A DNA stretch of 64,000 bases from an uncultured Sulfitobacter sp. (lineage in GTDB: Bacteria; Pseudomonadota; Alphaproteobacteria; Rhodobacterales; Rhodobacteraceae), in NCBI RefSeq assembly GCF_947500075.1, contig NZ_CANMQS010000001.1, positions 744,001 through 808,000 on the forward strand. The letters run 5' to 3'. Made by a program: the position numbers and the translations under genes. Shown here piece after piece: positions 28,602 to 36,711 of the stretch (positions within the stretch are counted from its first letter, which is position 1; the number at the start of each line of letters is the position of its first letter). The notes below the pieces were generated by a model. It had not been told where the DNA came from and ran no database searches. It saw only the letters and a list, made by a program, of their open reading frames with translations.

Positions 28602-29075
28602 CTATGCAACAAAGGTCCCAAGATACGCATCCAGCCGTTCCGCAGGACGCCCCACCCCGGACAACATCGTCCGTTGCCAGGCTGCGACTTCAAACGCCAC
28701 GATCTCCATCTCCCAGACACAGCCCAGAACGTTGGGCACACCATCTTCGAACACCGAAGGCGTCTGCCACTGCGCCCGCATCTGAGGGAGACGGGCCAGC
28801 ACACTCCCCCATTGCCAATAGAAGACCGGGGACACCACCGCGACCTGCGCGAAGTGAACGATCTGTACCCCGACGCCATGATTGCCCGTCTGATCCGCCA
28901 ACGCACCCGGCGCTGGCAACCGGGCGCAGGCCTCCGACAGCGCAGCGGTCATGACCCCATCGTCACTCTCCCGGCCTTCGGCCAGGATCGCATAGCGCTT
29001 GAGCAGCCACCCGTTTTGCCGGGCCACCGGGAAAGCCGATATCGGGCGGGGCTTGAAAGCCTGAAGGTGGTCCAT
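28602..29075 (-). CDS. Conserved hypothetical protein
   Basis: 157 residues from the ATG at MDHLQAFKP, preceded by CAGGAGCG. Soluble with no signal peptide. Motifs include GWLLKRYAILAEGR, the HFAQVAVVSPVFYWQWGS strand region and a Trp/Glu-rich C-terminal half (VWEMEIVAFEVAAWQRTML). The layout suggests a small alpha/beta ligand-binding protein, but I do not recognise the family. It lies between the TRAP operon and the GFA gene on the minus strand. Confidence 0.65.
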   Translation of the reverse strand: MDHLQAFKPRPISAFPVARQNGWLLKRYAILAEGRESDDGVMTAALSEACARLPAPGALADQTGNHGVGVQIVHFAQVAVVSPVFYWQWGSVLARLPQMRAQWQTPSVFEDGVPNVLGCVWEMEIVAFEVAAWQRTMLSGVGRPAERLDAYLGTFVA

Positions 29076-29202
29076 GTGACGCTCCTGCACTGCCACCTCT
29101 TGATAGCGGTAAAAGCAGCGCGCGCCATGCCCCTCTTCTCAAAAAAGCCGCGGCGGCCCCATCAATACACACTCCCGCGCTGTTCAGGGTCCGTGAGCAG
29201 GG

Positions 29203-29601
29203 TCAAGCCTCCGGCAACCCGTCCGCCAGATGCAGCCAGGCCACCCGTTCTGCCGCATGAAAGTGCTCTGCCGGTTCGACCGATGCAGGATCGTCCAGCA
29301 ACGCGGCGTAAAAGTGCATCTCATCGGGATAGCGGTCTGACTTGAAGTAGAGCGGCGAGCCGCAGGTGCCGCAAAACCCACGGGTGTTGCCGGGACTGCT
29401 CTGGTAGCTGCGGATCTCTGGCCCCGTCAGCTCCCAAGCCCCGTTTGGCTGCCCGACCCATGTGGTGAAGGGCGAGGCTGTGGCGCGCCGACAGCTCTCA
29501 CAATGACAATGGCCGACCCAGTTGTGCGGGCCGACCAGCCTGAACCGCGCGGCCCCACACAGGCAATGCCCGCGCAAGACGGATGGATGTTCCGCACCCA
29601 T
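29203..29601 (-). CDS. GFA-family zinc protein (CENP-V/GFA domain)
   Basis: 132 residues. The zinc-binding pattern is GHCLCGAARF, GHCHCESCRRATASPF and FCGTCGSPLYF, which defines the GFA (glutathione-dependent formaldehyde-activating-like) family. Most members do not act on formaldehyde; they are probably glutathione- or thiol-handling proteins. It sits 41 bases downstream of the last puc-operon gene on the same strand, but there is no evidence of a role in photosynthesis. A second GFA gene occurs at 63555. Confidence 0.9.
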   Translation of the reverse strand: MGAEHPSVLRGHCLCGAARFRLVGPHNWVGHCHCESCRRATASPFTTWVGQPNGAWELTGPEIRSYQSSPGNTRGFCGTCGSPLYFKSDRYPDEMHFYAALLDDPASVEPAEHFHAAERVAWLHLADGLPEA

Positions 29602-29642
29602 GGCACATACCCTATCCGACGACCCGCCAGACCTGCGGACTG

Positions 29643-30311
29643 CTAGCTGATCAGTTTCATGCCCATACGACGGGAGAACGGCGTACCACCGCCGGGGATC
29701 ACGGATTTCCGCCGCTCCGCCGTCGACAGCAGCTTCATCGGCCAGAACATCTTTGACATATGCCGCCCGCCACTGATCACGGAGGAGGAGCGCTGTTTTT
29801 TCGACACCAGAGGCATCGGCCAGAACATCCGTGACATCCGGCGATCATGGTCCATCAGCGGCCGTTTGGTCTTGTGATCTTTCAGCAACCGCATCCCGAA
29901 CATGGTGGAGACCCGGCCGGGCATCTCCATCCCCGGCAGGGTCAGGAAAAGCGGGTGGTCTTTCAGCACACTTGGCGCTTTCTCCGGCTCCCAGGCGACC
30001 TTGGCTTCTTCCACCACATCGCCCATGTCGATTGTATCGGCGTTCTCGAAAATCTCGCGGGTCAGACGGGCGACGCCAAGGGGCTTGTAGGTTGCGGCAA
30101 CGGCAACAACGGCATTGCCTGCCGCCAGCTTCTTTGCATAGGGCCCCATGGCTGTTTCATGCACCCCCGCGCGCTGCATCTCCATCTCCGCCTTGTCGCC
30201 CGCCACGATGATCTGACGGTTGCGCTTGGGCAATCCCTTGAAGTCGAGCCGCTTCACCGCTTTTTCCGCTGCCGCGACATCGGGGAACACACGTGTAATG
30301 ATTGTTGTCAT
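29643..30311 (-). CDS. Fourth puc-operon protein with C-terminal MFWPM repeats
   Basis: 222 residues; the start was set at the ATG overlapping the pucC stop (ATGA), not 80 codons earlier. Residues 1-110 (ITRVFPDVAAAEKAVKRL, then VVAVAATYKPLG) resemble the YflT/DUF1269-like stress domain. From about residue 145 a 25-residue unit recurs: STMFGMRLLK, SRMFWPMPLVS, SKMFWPMKLLS and a short RRMGMKLIS, each followed by a basic stretch and, in two units, a Gly-Gly turn. Translational coupling to pucC suggests a role in LH2 assembly or stability, like PucD/PucE of Rhodobacter, but homology is not established. Confidence 0.7.
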   Translation of the reverse strand: MTTIITRVFPDVAAAEKAVKRLDFKGLPKRNRQIIVAGDKAEMEMQRAGVHETAMGPYAKKLAAGNAVVAVAATYKPLGVARLTREIFENADTIDMGDVVEEAKVAWEPEKAPSVLKDHPLFLTLPGMEMPGRVSTMFGMRLLKDHKTKRPLMDHDRRMSRMFWPMPLVSKKQRSSSVISGGRHMSKMFWPMKLLSTAERRKSVIPGGGTPFSRRMGMKLIS

Positions 30312-31738
30312 GATGCTTCCACTCCGTTGGTGTTCGAATTGTTGATCTTTGGGTGTCTCGCGACGCGTCTTGCAATGGGCCACATCACCGCGACAGCTGC
30401 CAGCAGGCTGATCGCTTCGATGCCGAAAACAACATTGTAGGGCGTCTGCACCGCATTTCCAGTTGCCCCCTGCAGCCCCACCAGAACGTCCCGGACAATC
30501 CCGGCAAGGGCCACGCCCACGCCTGCCGCGCAGGCCTGCGCGGCGCCCCACGCGCCCAGCGCAAGTCCAATGCGTTCCTTCGGCGCGCTGCGCATGGTGG
30601 CGGTCAACGTCGCGTGTCCAAAGAGCCCGGTGCCCAGACCCACAAGGAAGATGCCTGCCAGAAAGCTCACCACACCACCGCCCATGGAGGCGAAGATGAT
30701 CAGCGCAAACCCCGGTATCCCGATGGTGGCCCCGGTCAGCGCAAGATTGACAGGTACCGTGTCACCGCTCAGCAATCGCGACGCGATGCCAAAGCCCACA
30801 AGTGTGCCCGTTGCAAACAAGGCCGTCAGCTTGGTGGTGTCGGCCACCGACAGCCCCAACGCCTGTCCGCCGTAAGGCTCCAGCAGCACATCCGCCATGC
30901 CAAAGCCGAAGGTGCCCAGACAAATCACAACCAGCAACCGCATGATCCCATCGGTCTGCGCCAGCTGCGCCCATGCCTGCCTAAACGGTTGTGGCCGTGC
31001 GACTTTCATCTGCGCCGCCCGTTCGCGGCTGCGCGTCTCTTGTTTCCAGACGGCGATCAGGTTCAACGCCACGGTCACCACCGCACTGCCCTGAATGACC
31101 TGTATTAACCGACCCGGCGTGTAATTCTCCAACAACGCCCCATACACCAGCGCGCTCAAGACCATGCCCAGCAGGAGCATCACATACATCAGCCCCACGA
31201 CCTTGGGCTGATCGGCCTCTTCCACCAGATCCGTCGCCAACGCCAACCCGACCGTCTGCACGATATGGACACCGGCACCCACCAGCAGGAAGGCCAGTGC
31301 AGCCGCACTCAACCCGATCCACCTGGGCGCGTCGACCGCTTCGCCATAGCCAGACAGAACCAGCAGCGCGAAGGGCATGATCGCAAAGCCACCAAACTGA
31401 CACAACGTGCCTTTCCAGATGTAGGGAATGCGCCTCAGCCCAAGGGCAGAAACGTGCACATCAGACTTGTAGCCAATCAGCGTGCGGAAGGGCGCAAACA
31501 CCAGCGGCAGCGCCAGCATCACCGCAACAAGGGTCGCGGGGACGTTCAACTCGACAATCATCACCCGGTTCAGCGTCCCCACCAGCATGACAAGCGCCAT
31601 ACCAACCGTGACCTGAAACAGCGACAGCCGGAACAACCGCGACAGCGGCACCTCTGCCGTGGCCACATCCGCAAACGGCAGATACTTCGGCCCCAGCGCA
31701 GCCAGCTTCTGCGTCGCATATTTCCGATAGTCGAACAT
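30308..31738 (-). CDS. pucC: LH2 assembly protein PucC (BCD-family transporter)
   Basis: 476 residues with about 12 membrane helices. Typical PucC features are LFRLSLFQVTVGMALVMLVGTLNRVMIVELNVPATLVAVMLALPLVFAPFRTLIGYKSD and the LGLRRIPYIWKGTL motif. PucC proteins are needed for LH2 assembly and probably handle bacteriochlorophyll. It follows pucA after about 98 bases, and its stop overlaps the ATG of the fourth puc gene. Confidence 0.95.
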   Translation of the reverse strand: MFDYRKYATQKLAALGPKYLPFADVATAEVPLSRLFRLSLFQVTVGMALVMLVGTLNRVMIVELNVPATLVAVMLALPLVFAPFRTLIGYKSDVHVSALGLRRIPYIWKGTLCQFGGFAIMPFALLVLSGYGEAVDAPRWIGLSAAALAFLLVGAGVHIVQTVGLALATDLVEEADQPKVVGLMYVMLLLGMVLSALVYGALLENYTPGRLIQVIQGSAVVTVALNLIAVWKQETRSRERAAQMKVARPQPFRQAWAQLAQTDGIMRLLVVICLGTFGFGMADVLLEPYGGQALGLSVADTTKLTALFATGTLVGFGIASRLLSGDTVPVNLALTGATIGIPGFALIIFASMGGGVVSFLAGIFLVGLGTGLFGHATLTATMRSAPKERIGLALGAWGAAQACAAGVGVALAGIVRDVLVGLQGATGNAVQTPYNVVFGIEAISLLAAVAVMWPIARRVARHPKINNSNTNGVEAS

Positions 31739-31836
31739 CTAAGATTTCACGCACCGCGCGCAGGTCTGCGCAAGCGGCAACATGTCCTGAAATTTCATGG
31801 AATTGAGCCCGCGCACCGCAGCCGCAGGCTCAATCT

Positions 31837-32193
31837 CTATTGTGTGATCGTCGGCGGCAGATGATCTGCCTGTAACGAAACGTGCTTTTCAGGCATCTGA
31901 ATGATGGCCTGCGCACTTGTCCCGTCAGGAAGGATCACTGTCACTTCGAGCCCGTCCGCTGTGGGCAGGGTGTATGACGCCGTTGCGGCTTCAACATCCG
32001 AAGGCTCAAGCACAGCTGCTGCTGCAACCCGGTCGCCTGTTCCCATAGGAACGCCTTGCAGGAAATCAGAGACCCAAGAGGTATTCTTGACCACCTGAAG
32101 GTGCACGGCAAATGAACCAACTGCGACAGCACCCAGGAAAATGGGAACGCCGACTGTTGGCGAAACAACAAGCCACATTTTTGCATTGTTCAT
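31837..32193 (-). CDS. pucA: LH2 alpha subunit with C-terminal extension
   Basis: 118 residues, about twice the usual 50-60. The first 50 are a normal LH2 alpha chain: MNNAKMWLVVSPTVGVPIFL, then the bacteriochlorophyll-binding His in GSFAVHLQVVKNT. The extra 65 or so residues (from about RVAAAAVLEPSD onward) are hydrophilic and lie on the periplasmic side if the topology is standard. R. sphaeroides Puc2A also carries a long C-terminal extension. AGGGGGCAG precedes the ATG, 12 bases after the pucB stop. Confidence 0.93.
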   Translation of the reverse strand: MNNAKMWLVVSPTVGVPIFLGAVAVGSFAVHLQVVKNTSWVSDFLQGVPMGTGDRVAAAAVLEPSDVEAATASYTLPTADGLEVTVILPDGTSAQAIIQMPEKHVSLQADHLPPTITQ

Positions 32194-32205
32194 GGTGTCT
32201 GCCCC

Positions 32206-32358
32206 CTATCCGAGCCACGGGGTCGCGATAGCGACCAATACGTGAGCAATGAGCGCGATCGCTCCGAAAACGCGCGTACCATCGATGAGATAGCTATGCA
32301 CTTCTTCAGCTTCTTCGAGCGTCAATCCGGTAGGCCAGACTTTGTCTTCGTCTGCCAT
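32206..32358 (-). CDS. pucB: LH2 beta subunit
   Basis: This gene is too short for the ORF track. 50 residues beginning [19 protein letters not shown], then [19 protein letters not shown] and a PWLG tail. This matches LH2 beta chains: an acidic N-terminus with a VWPTGLT motif, the conserved His near residue 21 that binds B800, the bacteriochlorophyll-binding His39 in IAHVL and the terminal PWL. AGGAGGA lies eight bases before the ATG. It pairs with PucA to build the peripheral antenna. Confidence 0.95.
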   Translation of the reverse strand: MADEDKVWPTGLTLEEAEEVHSYLIDGTRVFGAIALIAHVLVAIATPWLG

Positions 32359-32457
32359 GTGAGTCCTCCTCTTCTAATTGGAGGAAGCAAACCCACAAAT
32401 TGGCATCAAAATTGACTTCAACGAAACAAGTAGGATTGCTTCCTATGTGCGACATGG

Positions 32458-32500
32458 TGTCACTGTTACTTGACACCGTCAATGTAAATTTTTGTTGACA
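32458..32500. promoter_or_regulatory. Tandem PpsR/CrtJ sites of the puc promoter
   Basis: TGTCACTGTTACTTGACA (32458-32475) and TGTAAATTTTTGTTGACA (32483-32500) each fit the TGT-N12-ACA consensus exactly. They are 7 bases apart, close to the spacing that lets PpsR/CrtJ bind cooperatively. A TTGACG that could be a -35 box lies between them on the minus strand. A 9-base stem (AGGAAGCAA with TTGCTTCCT) in the leader brackets 32382-32444. Together with the terminator at 32631 this accounts for the 32359-32695 gap. Confidence 0.8.
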
Positions 32501-32630
32501 TATTGCGCACTTCGTCTCATCGCCGCCAATCCGCGCCTTCCCGCGCAGCTGCCCAGAGGGTCGAATCGACGCCAGCACGCCGCACAGGTGCCTGACCACA
32601 ACCCTCACGGCCCAACGCACCGCCAACAGA

Positions 32631-32660
32631 AAAGGGCCCACGCCACGGCGCAGGCCCTTT
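32631..32660 (-). terminator. Terminator of the pyrimidine-transport operon
   Basis: AAAGGGCC and GGCCCTTT flank a 14-base loop, with TTTTCT following on the minus strand. It sits 36 bases after the stop of the substrate-binding protein gene and separates that operon from the puc promoter. Confidence 0.7.
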
Positions 32661-32695
32661 CACCCCTTCGGGTCGCGTCAAAACGTCAAAGCGCC

Positions 32696-33685
32696 TTAGT
32701 TCAACGCCTTGTCCGTGATCTGATGGGTCCAGGCCCCTTCGGGCGCCTTGGAGATGACCGGATCAGAACCACCCGCCAGCAGCGAAGCCACCGTGCGCTC
32801 GTAATCCGCCACGTCCAGCGCGCCATTCGACCCGGCGGTCAGTTTGGCCACTTCCCCCATCATCCGGCGCTGGTGCTTCTCGGTCTGCGCGCCGGAGGCA
32901 TCGTTTTCCAGCACGATATCCGCCGCTTCGTCCGGGTTCTCCTCTGCATACTTCCAGCCCTTCATGGACGCGCGCACGAACCGCACCATCCGGTCTTCAA
33001 ACGCCGGATCGGCAAGGTTCTCTTCCAGCACATAAAGACCGTCTTCCAAGGTCGCCACGCCCTGATCTTCGTATTTGAACACCTGCAGATCATCCGGGCT
33101 CAACCCCGCGTCGATCACCTGCCAGTATTCATTGTAGGTCATCGTTGACACACAGGCCGCCTGCTGCTGCAGCAAGGGGTCGACGTTGAAACCCTGCTTG
33201 AGCACCTCAACACCATCCGCACCGCCGGTTGTCGGAATGCCCAACTGCGACATCCAGCTCAGGAACGGGAATTCATTGCCAAAGAACCAGACGCCCAGTG
33301 TCTTGCCTTTGAAATCATCCGTGCTGGCAATGCCTGCGTCCTTGCGGCAGGTCAGCATCATGCCCGAGGATTTGAACGGCTGCGCGATATTGACCATGTT
33401 CAGGCCTTTCTCCCGCGCCGACAGCGCCGCTGGCATCCACTCCACAGTGACATCCGCACCGCCACCGGCCAGCACCTGTGTGGGTGCAATATCAGGCCCG
33501 CCGGGCTTGATCGTCACATCCAGCCCCTCTTCCTCGTAAAACCCCTTGTCCAGCGCCACATAGTAGCCCGCAAACTGCGCCTGCGTGACCCACTTGAGCT
33601 GCAACGTCACGTCGTCCGCTGCCTGGGCCAACGTGCCCCAGAGGCCAACGGCAACCGTCGCCGCTGCTTTTGATACAAAATTCAT
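32696..33685 (-). CDS. ABC transporter substrate-binding protein (NMT1/THI5-like)
   Basis: 329 residues from the ATG preceded by AAGGGAGTACG. A signal peptide ends at AQAADDV. The NMT1-like core is LQLKWVTQAQFAGYYVALDKGFYEEEGLDVTIKPGG, the fold used for pyrimidine-like and thiamine-precursor ligands. It is the last gene of the run hyuC-hydA-orf-ATPase-permease-permease-binding protein, which points to uptake of uracil, thymine, hydantoin or related rings (inference from operon). Confidence 0.88.
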   Translation of the reverse strand: MNFVSKAAATVAVGLWGTLAQAADDVTLQLKWVTQAQFAGYYVALDKGFYEEEGLDVTIKPGGPDIAPTQVLAGGGADVTVEWMPAALSAREKGLNMVNIAQPFKSSGMMLTCRKDAGIASTDDFKGKTLGVWFFGNEFPFLSWMSQLGIPTTGGADGVEVLKQGFNVDPLLQQQAACVSTMTYNEYWQVIDAGLSPDDLQVFKYEDQGVATLEDGLYVLEENLADPAFEDRMVRFVRASMKGWKYAEENPDEAADIVLENDASGAQTEKHQRRMMGEVAKLTAGSNGALDVADYERTVASLLAGGSDPVISKAPEGAWTHQITDKALN

Positions 33686-33720
33686 GGTCGTACTCCCTTC
33701 ATACTTCTCTTCTTTTGTTG

Positions 33721-34560
33721 TTAGTGCCTCTGACTTGGATGCCAGAAGGTGACCGATCTCTCGATCAATGCCATCGCGCCATAAAAGGCAGAGCCGGTGA
33801 TGGCCGCGACAACAATCTCTGCCCACACCAGATCAAGCGCAAGCTGACCCACCGATGTGGAGATCCGAAAGCCCATCCCCTTGACGGGAGAGCCGAAAAA
33901 TTCAGCAACAATCGCCCCGATCAGCGCCAGCGTGGTGCCAATCTTGAGCCCGTTGAAGATAAACGGCATCGCCGCAGGCAGCCGCAGTTTGGCGAGCGTG
34001 GACCAATAGCCTGCCGCATAGGTCCGCATCAGGTCACGCTGCATGGCCGACGTGTCCTGTAACCCCTGCACAGTGTTCACCAGCATCGGAAAGAACACCA
34101 TGACCACCACAACCGCCGCTTTGGATTGCCAATCAAATCCGAACCACATCACCAGTATCGGCGCCATCCCGATGACAGGCAAGGCCGCGACGAAATTCCC
34201 CACCGGCAGCAATCCGCGCCGCAGGAAATCGTAGCGATCCACCAGCAATGCCACCAGAAACGCCGCCCCACAGCCGATGATATATCCTGTCAAAGCGCCC
34301 TTGATCACCGTCTGCACGAAATCCACCCACAGGATGTCCAGCGATGCCGCAAACCGCGCTGCAATGGCAGAGGGGGCCGGCAACAGCACCTGATTGATCT
34401 CGAACCCGCGCACGATCCCTTCCCAGATCGCAATCAACGTCGCCCCAAACACAATCGGCGCGCCCAGCCCGGTCCACTTCGACGCAGGCCGCCGCGACAA
34501 CCAGACATTCAGCGCCCAGCCTGCCGCCCAGACCGCGATGGCAAAGACCAGCCAGCCCAT
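33721..34560 (-). CDS. ABC transporter permease, pyrimidine-type
   Basis: 279 residues with about six membrane helices. The coupling-helix EAA motif is DLMRTYAAGYWSTLAKLRLPAAMPFIFNGLKIGTTLALIGAIVAEF, as in SsuC/TauC-like permeases. The start is either the ATG used here, sharing one base with the upstream stop, or the GTG one codon earlier. It pairs with the next permease to form a heterodimeric channel. Confidence 0.9.
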   Translation of the reverse strand: MGWLVFAIAVWAAGWALNVWLSRRPASKWTGLGAPIVFGATLIAIWEGIVRGFEINQVLLPAPSAIAARFAASLDILWVDFVQTVIKGALTGYIIGCGAAFLVALLVDRYDFLRRGLLPVGNFVAALPVIGMAPILVMWFGFDWQSKAAVVVVMVFFPMLVNTVQGLQDTSAMQRDLMRTYAAGYWSTLAKLRLPAAMPFIFNGLKIGTTLALIGAIVAEFFGSPVKGMGFRISTSVGQLALDLVWAEIVVAAITGSAFYGAMALIERSVTFWHPSQRH

Positions 34561-35423
34561 CACGCCATCCCCATCCGTCTAAGCGTGACCCGCTGCACAA
34601 ACCCGATGATCCCGACCAAAGCCGCCGCCAGGGCTGCCGCCATGATCAGCGCCGACCAGATCTGAATGGTCTGCCCGTAATAACTCCCCGCCAGCAACCG
34701 CGCGCCCAATCCGGCCACAGCCCCCGTCGGCAATTCCCCCACAATCGCCCCCACAAGCGAGGCCGCCATCCCGATCTTCAGCGAGGTAAACAGATACGGC
34801 ATCGACGCAGGCAGGCGCAGCTTCCAGAACATCTGGCTGCCGCTGGCATGCCAGGTCCGCATCTGGTCGAGCTGCATCTGATCCGGGCTGCGCAGCCCCT
34901 TCACCATGCCGACAACCACCGGGAAGAACGACAGATACATCGAAATCATCGCCTTGGGCAGCAGCCCCGAAATTCCCACCGCGTTCAGCACCACGATGAT
35001 CATCGGCGCAATCGCCAGAATGGGAATGGTCTGACTGGCAATGACCCAGGGCATCACGCTCATGTCCATGGTGCGGTTGAAGACAATCCCCACCGCCAGC
35101 AGAATGCCCAGCGCCGTGCCCAACGCGAACCCCAACAAGGTGGCACTCAGGGTAATCCAGGAATGATAGATCAACGACCGCTTGGAGGTAATCTTCTTCT
35201 CCACCGTCGTCTTCCAGATCTCCGCCCCCACCTGATGCGGTGCCGGCAGCTTCGGCTTCTCCTGAGACCAGGTATCCTCCACAACGCGGCCAAACGTCAG
35301 CACCTCCCCCGACCTTGTCGCCTTGTCATAGGCCCAGGGCGCGTTCAGCCAAACCGCGGCGGCGTACCACAGCACAAAGATGCACCCCACAACGGTCAAG
35401 ACAGGCACGACGGATGCTCTCAC
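34560..35423 (-). CDS. ABC transporter permease, pyrimidine-type
   Basis: 287 residues starting at GTG. It has an N-terminal helix, then a periplasmic loop of about 50 residues, and five further helices; the EAA motif is QMRTWHASGSQMFWKLRLPASMPYLFTSLKIGMAASLVGAIVGE. It belongs to the same BPD-transport family as its neighbour and forms a heterodimeric channel with it. A 69-base gap with a dispersed repeat separates it from the ATPase gene. Confidence 0.9.
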   Translation of the reverse strand: MRASVVPVLTVVGCIFVLWYAAAVWLNAPWAYDKATRSGEVLTFGRVVEDTWSQEKPKLPAPHQVGAEIWKTTVEKKITSKRSLIYHSWITLSATLLGFALGTALGILLAVGIVFNRTMDMSVMPWVIASQTIPILAIAPMIIVVLNAVGISGLLPKAMISMYLSFFPVVVGMVKGLRSPDQMQLDQMRTWHASGSQMFWKLRLPASMPYLFTSLKIGMAASLVGAIVGELPTGAVAGLGARLLAGSYYGQTIQIWSALIMAAALAAALVGIIGFVQRVTLRRMGMA

Positions 35424-35436
35424 ACACCACCCCCTG

Positions 35437-35460
35437 CTTCCAAATGGTTCAAAAACCTCC
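35437..35460. repeat. Dispersed CTTCCAAATGG repeat, short copy
   Basis: CTTCCAAATGGTTCAAAAAC in the gap between the ATPase and permease genes. It matches the start of the elements at 56483 and 61836. The rest of this copy has diverged or is truncated. Confidence 0.55.
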
Positions 35461-35492
35461 CCGAAGGGCCGATCCGCAAAAAGCGCCCCTCG

Positions 35493-36266
35493 TTACTCAT
35501 CCAGATGCCCCGCCCGCAACCCTTCCCGCACCCGATGCGCCACTTCCAGAAACGCAGGTGTGTCGCGAATATCGAGCGGCCGCTCCTTGGGCAGCGGACT
35601 GTCAATCACATCCGTGATCCGTCCCGGCCGGGGTGACATGACGACAATCTTGGTGCTCAGATACACCGCCTCAGGGATCGAATGGGTGACAAAGGCAATC
35701 GTCTTCTCTGTCCGTGCCCACAGCTTCAACAACTGCTCATTGAGGTGATCGCGCACAATCTCATCCAGCGCCCCGAAAGGTTCATCCATCAGCAAGATAT
35801 CCGCGTCAAACGACAACGCCCGCGCAATGCTGGCGCGCTGCTGCATGCCCCCGGACAATTGCCACGGGAATTTCTTCTCAAACCCTGCAAGCTCCACCAG
35901 TTCCAACACCCGCGCAACCCGCTCCGCCTGCTCCGCCTTGGAAATCCCCATGATTTCCAACGGCAGACGAATATTCCCCCCAATCGTCCGCCACGGATAG
36001 AGCCCCGCCGCCTGAAACACATAGCCATAGGCCCGGTTCTTCCGCGCGTCCTCAGGCGAGACCCCATTGACGGTGATCTGCCCCCCCGTCGGTTGCTCCA
36101 GATCCGCCATCACCCGCAGAAAGGTGGTTTTGCCACAGCCCGACGGGCCAATGAAGGAAACGAAGTCGCCTGCATCAATGTCGAGGGTGACGCCTTTGAG
36201 AGCGTCAACAGGACCGTCGTTCGTCTGAAACGTGAGGTCGAGATCTTTGGCCGCAATTACACTCAC
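35493..36266 (-). CDS. ABC transporter ATP-binding protein, pyrimidine-type
   Basis: 257 residues starting at GTG. Walker A is GPSGCGKTT, the signature is LSGGMQQR, Walker B is ILLMDEPFGALDE and the switch His is FVTHS. Typical of the nitrate/sulfonate/taurine-type ATPase family. Four bases separate it from the upstream small orf, so it is in one operon with hydA. Confidence 0.93.
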   Translation of the reverse strand: MSVIAAKDLDLTFQTNDGPVDALKGVTLDIDAGDFVSFIGPSGCGKTTFLRVMADLEQPTGGQITVNGVSPEDARKNRAYGYVFQAAGLYPWRTIGGNIRLPLEIMGISKAEQAERVARVLELVELAGFEKKFPWQLSGGMQQRASIARALSFDADILLMDEPFGALDEIVRDHLNEQLLKLWARTEKTIAFVTHSIPEAVYLSTKIVVMSPRPGRITDVIDSPLPKERPLDIRDTPAFLEVAHRVREGLRAGHLDE

Positions 36267-36270
36267 GTAC

Positions 36271-36711
36271 TCAAGCCTCCACTGTGATCATGCCACGCCC
36301 CTGTGCCACGAGGCGCTCCAGACCGCTCTCGAACACCTCCGCGTAGGGACCAATGTACCGGATGCCATCCTCCTTGGTATCGCCGTCCGCAAACGGAGAG
36401 ATTTTACCCACAATCTCTGACTGCCAATCGACCTCAGCGAGCCTCTCGCTTGGGGGGCAGTCCTGCATCCTGCGCAGAAACATCGCCGCATCTTCCGGCA
36501 TGAAGCCCCTCAACGCCGCGTCCCCCAAGTCAAGGCATTCCGAGCAATAGAGCGGCCGCCTGCCCGCATCCGCACCAATCAGATAGCTGAGGACCGGCAC
36601 CGCCCTATCCAGCTCTGTCGGGTCTTGCAGATCAAAATCCGTGTCCTCGGCCTCGATGAAGGAAACCACTGCGTCGCGGTCGACAGAGTAAAGCGTTGTT
36701 CTGATACCCAC
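36271..36711 (-). CDS. Hypothetical protein in the hydA operon
   Basis: 146 residues, beginning MGIRTTLYSVDRDAVVSFIEAEDTDFDL; acidic and soluble, with two cysteines in LYCSECLDLGD. The start has a faint resemblance to YfbM/DUF1877-type proteins, but I cannot support that. It is packed without gaps between hydA and the ATPase gene. A role in pyrimidine use is possible, or it is a passenger. Confidence 0.6.
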   Translation of the reverse strand: MGIRTTLYSVDRDAVVSFIEAEDTDFDLQDPTELDRAVPVLSYLIGADAGRRPLYCSECLDLGDAALRGFMPEDAAMFLRRMQDCPPSERLAEVDWQSEIVGKISPFADGDTKEDGIRYIGPYAEVFESGLERLVAQGRGMITVEA

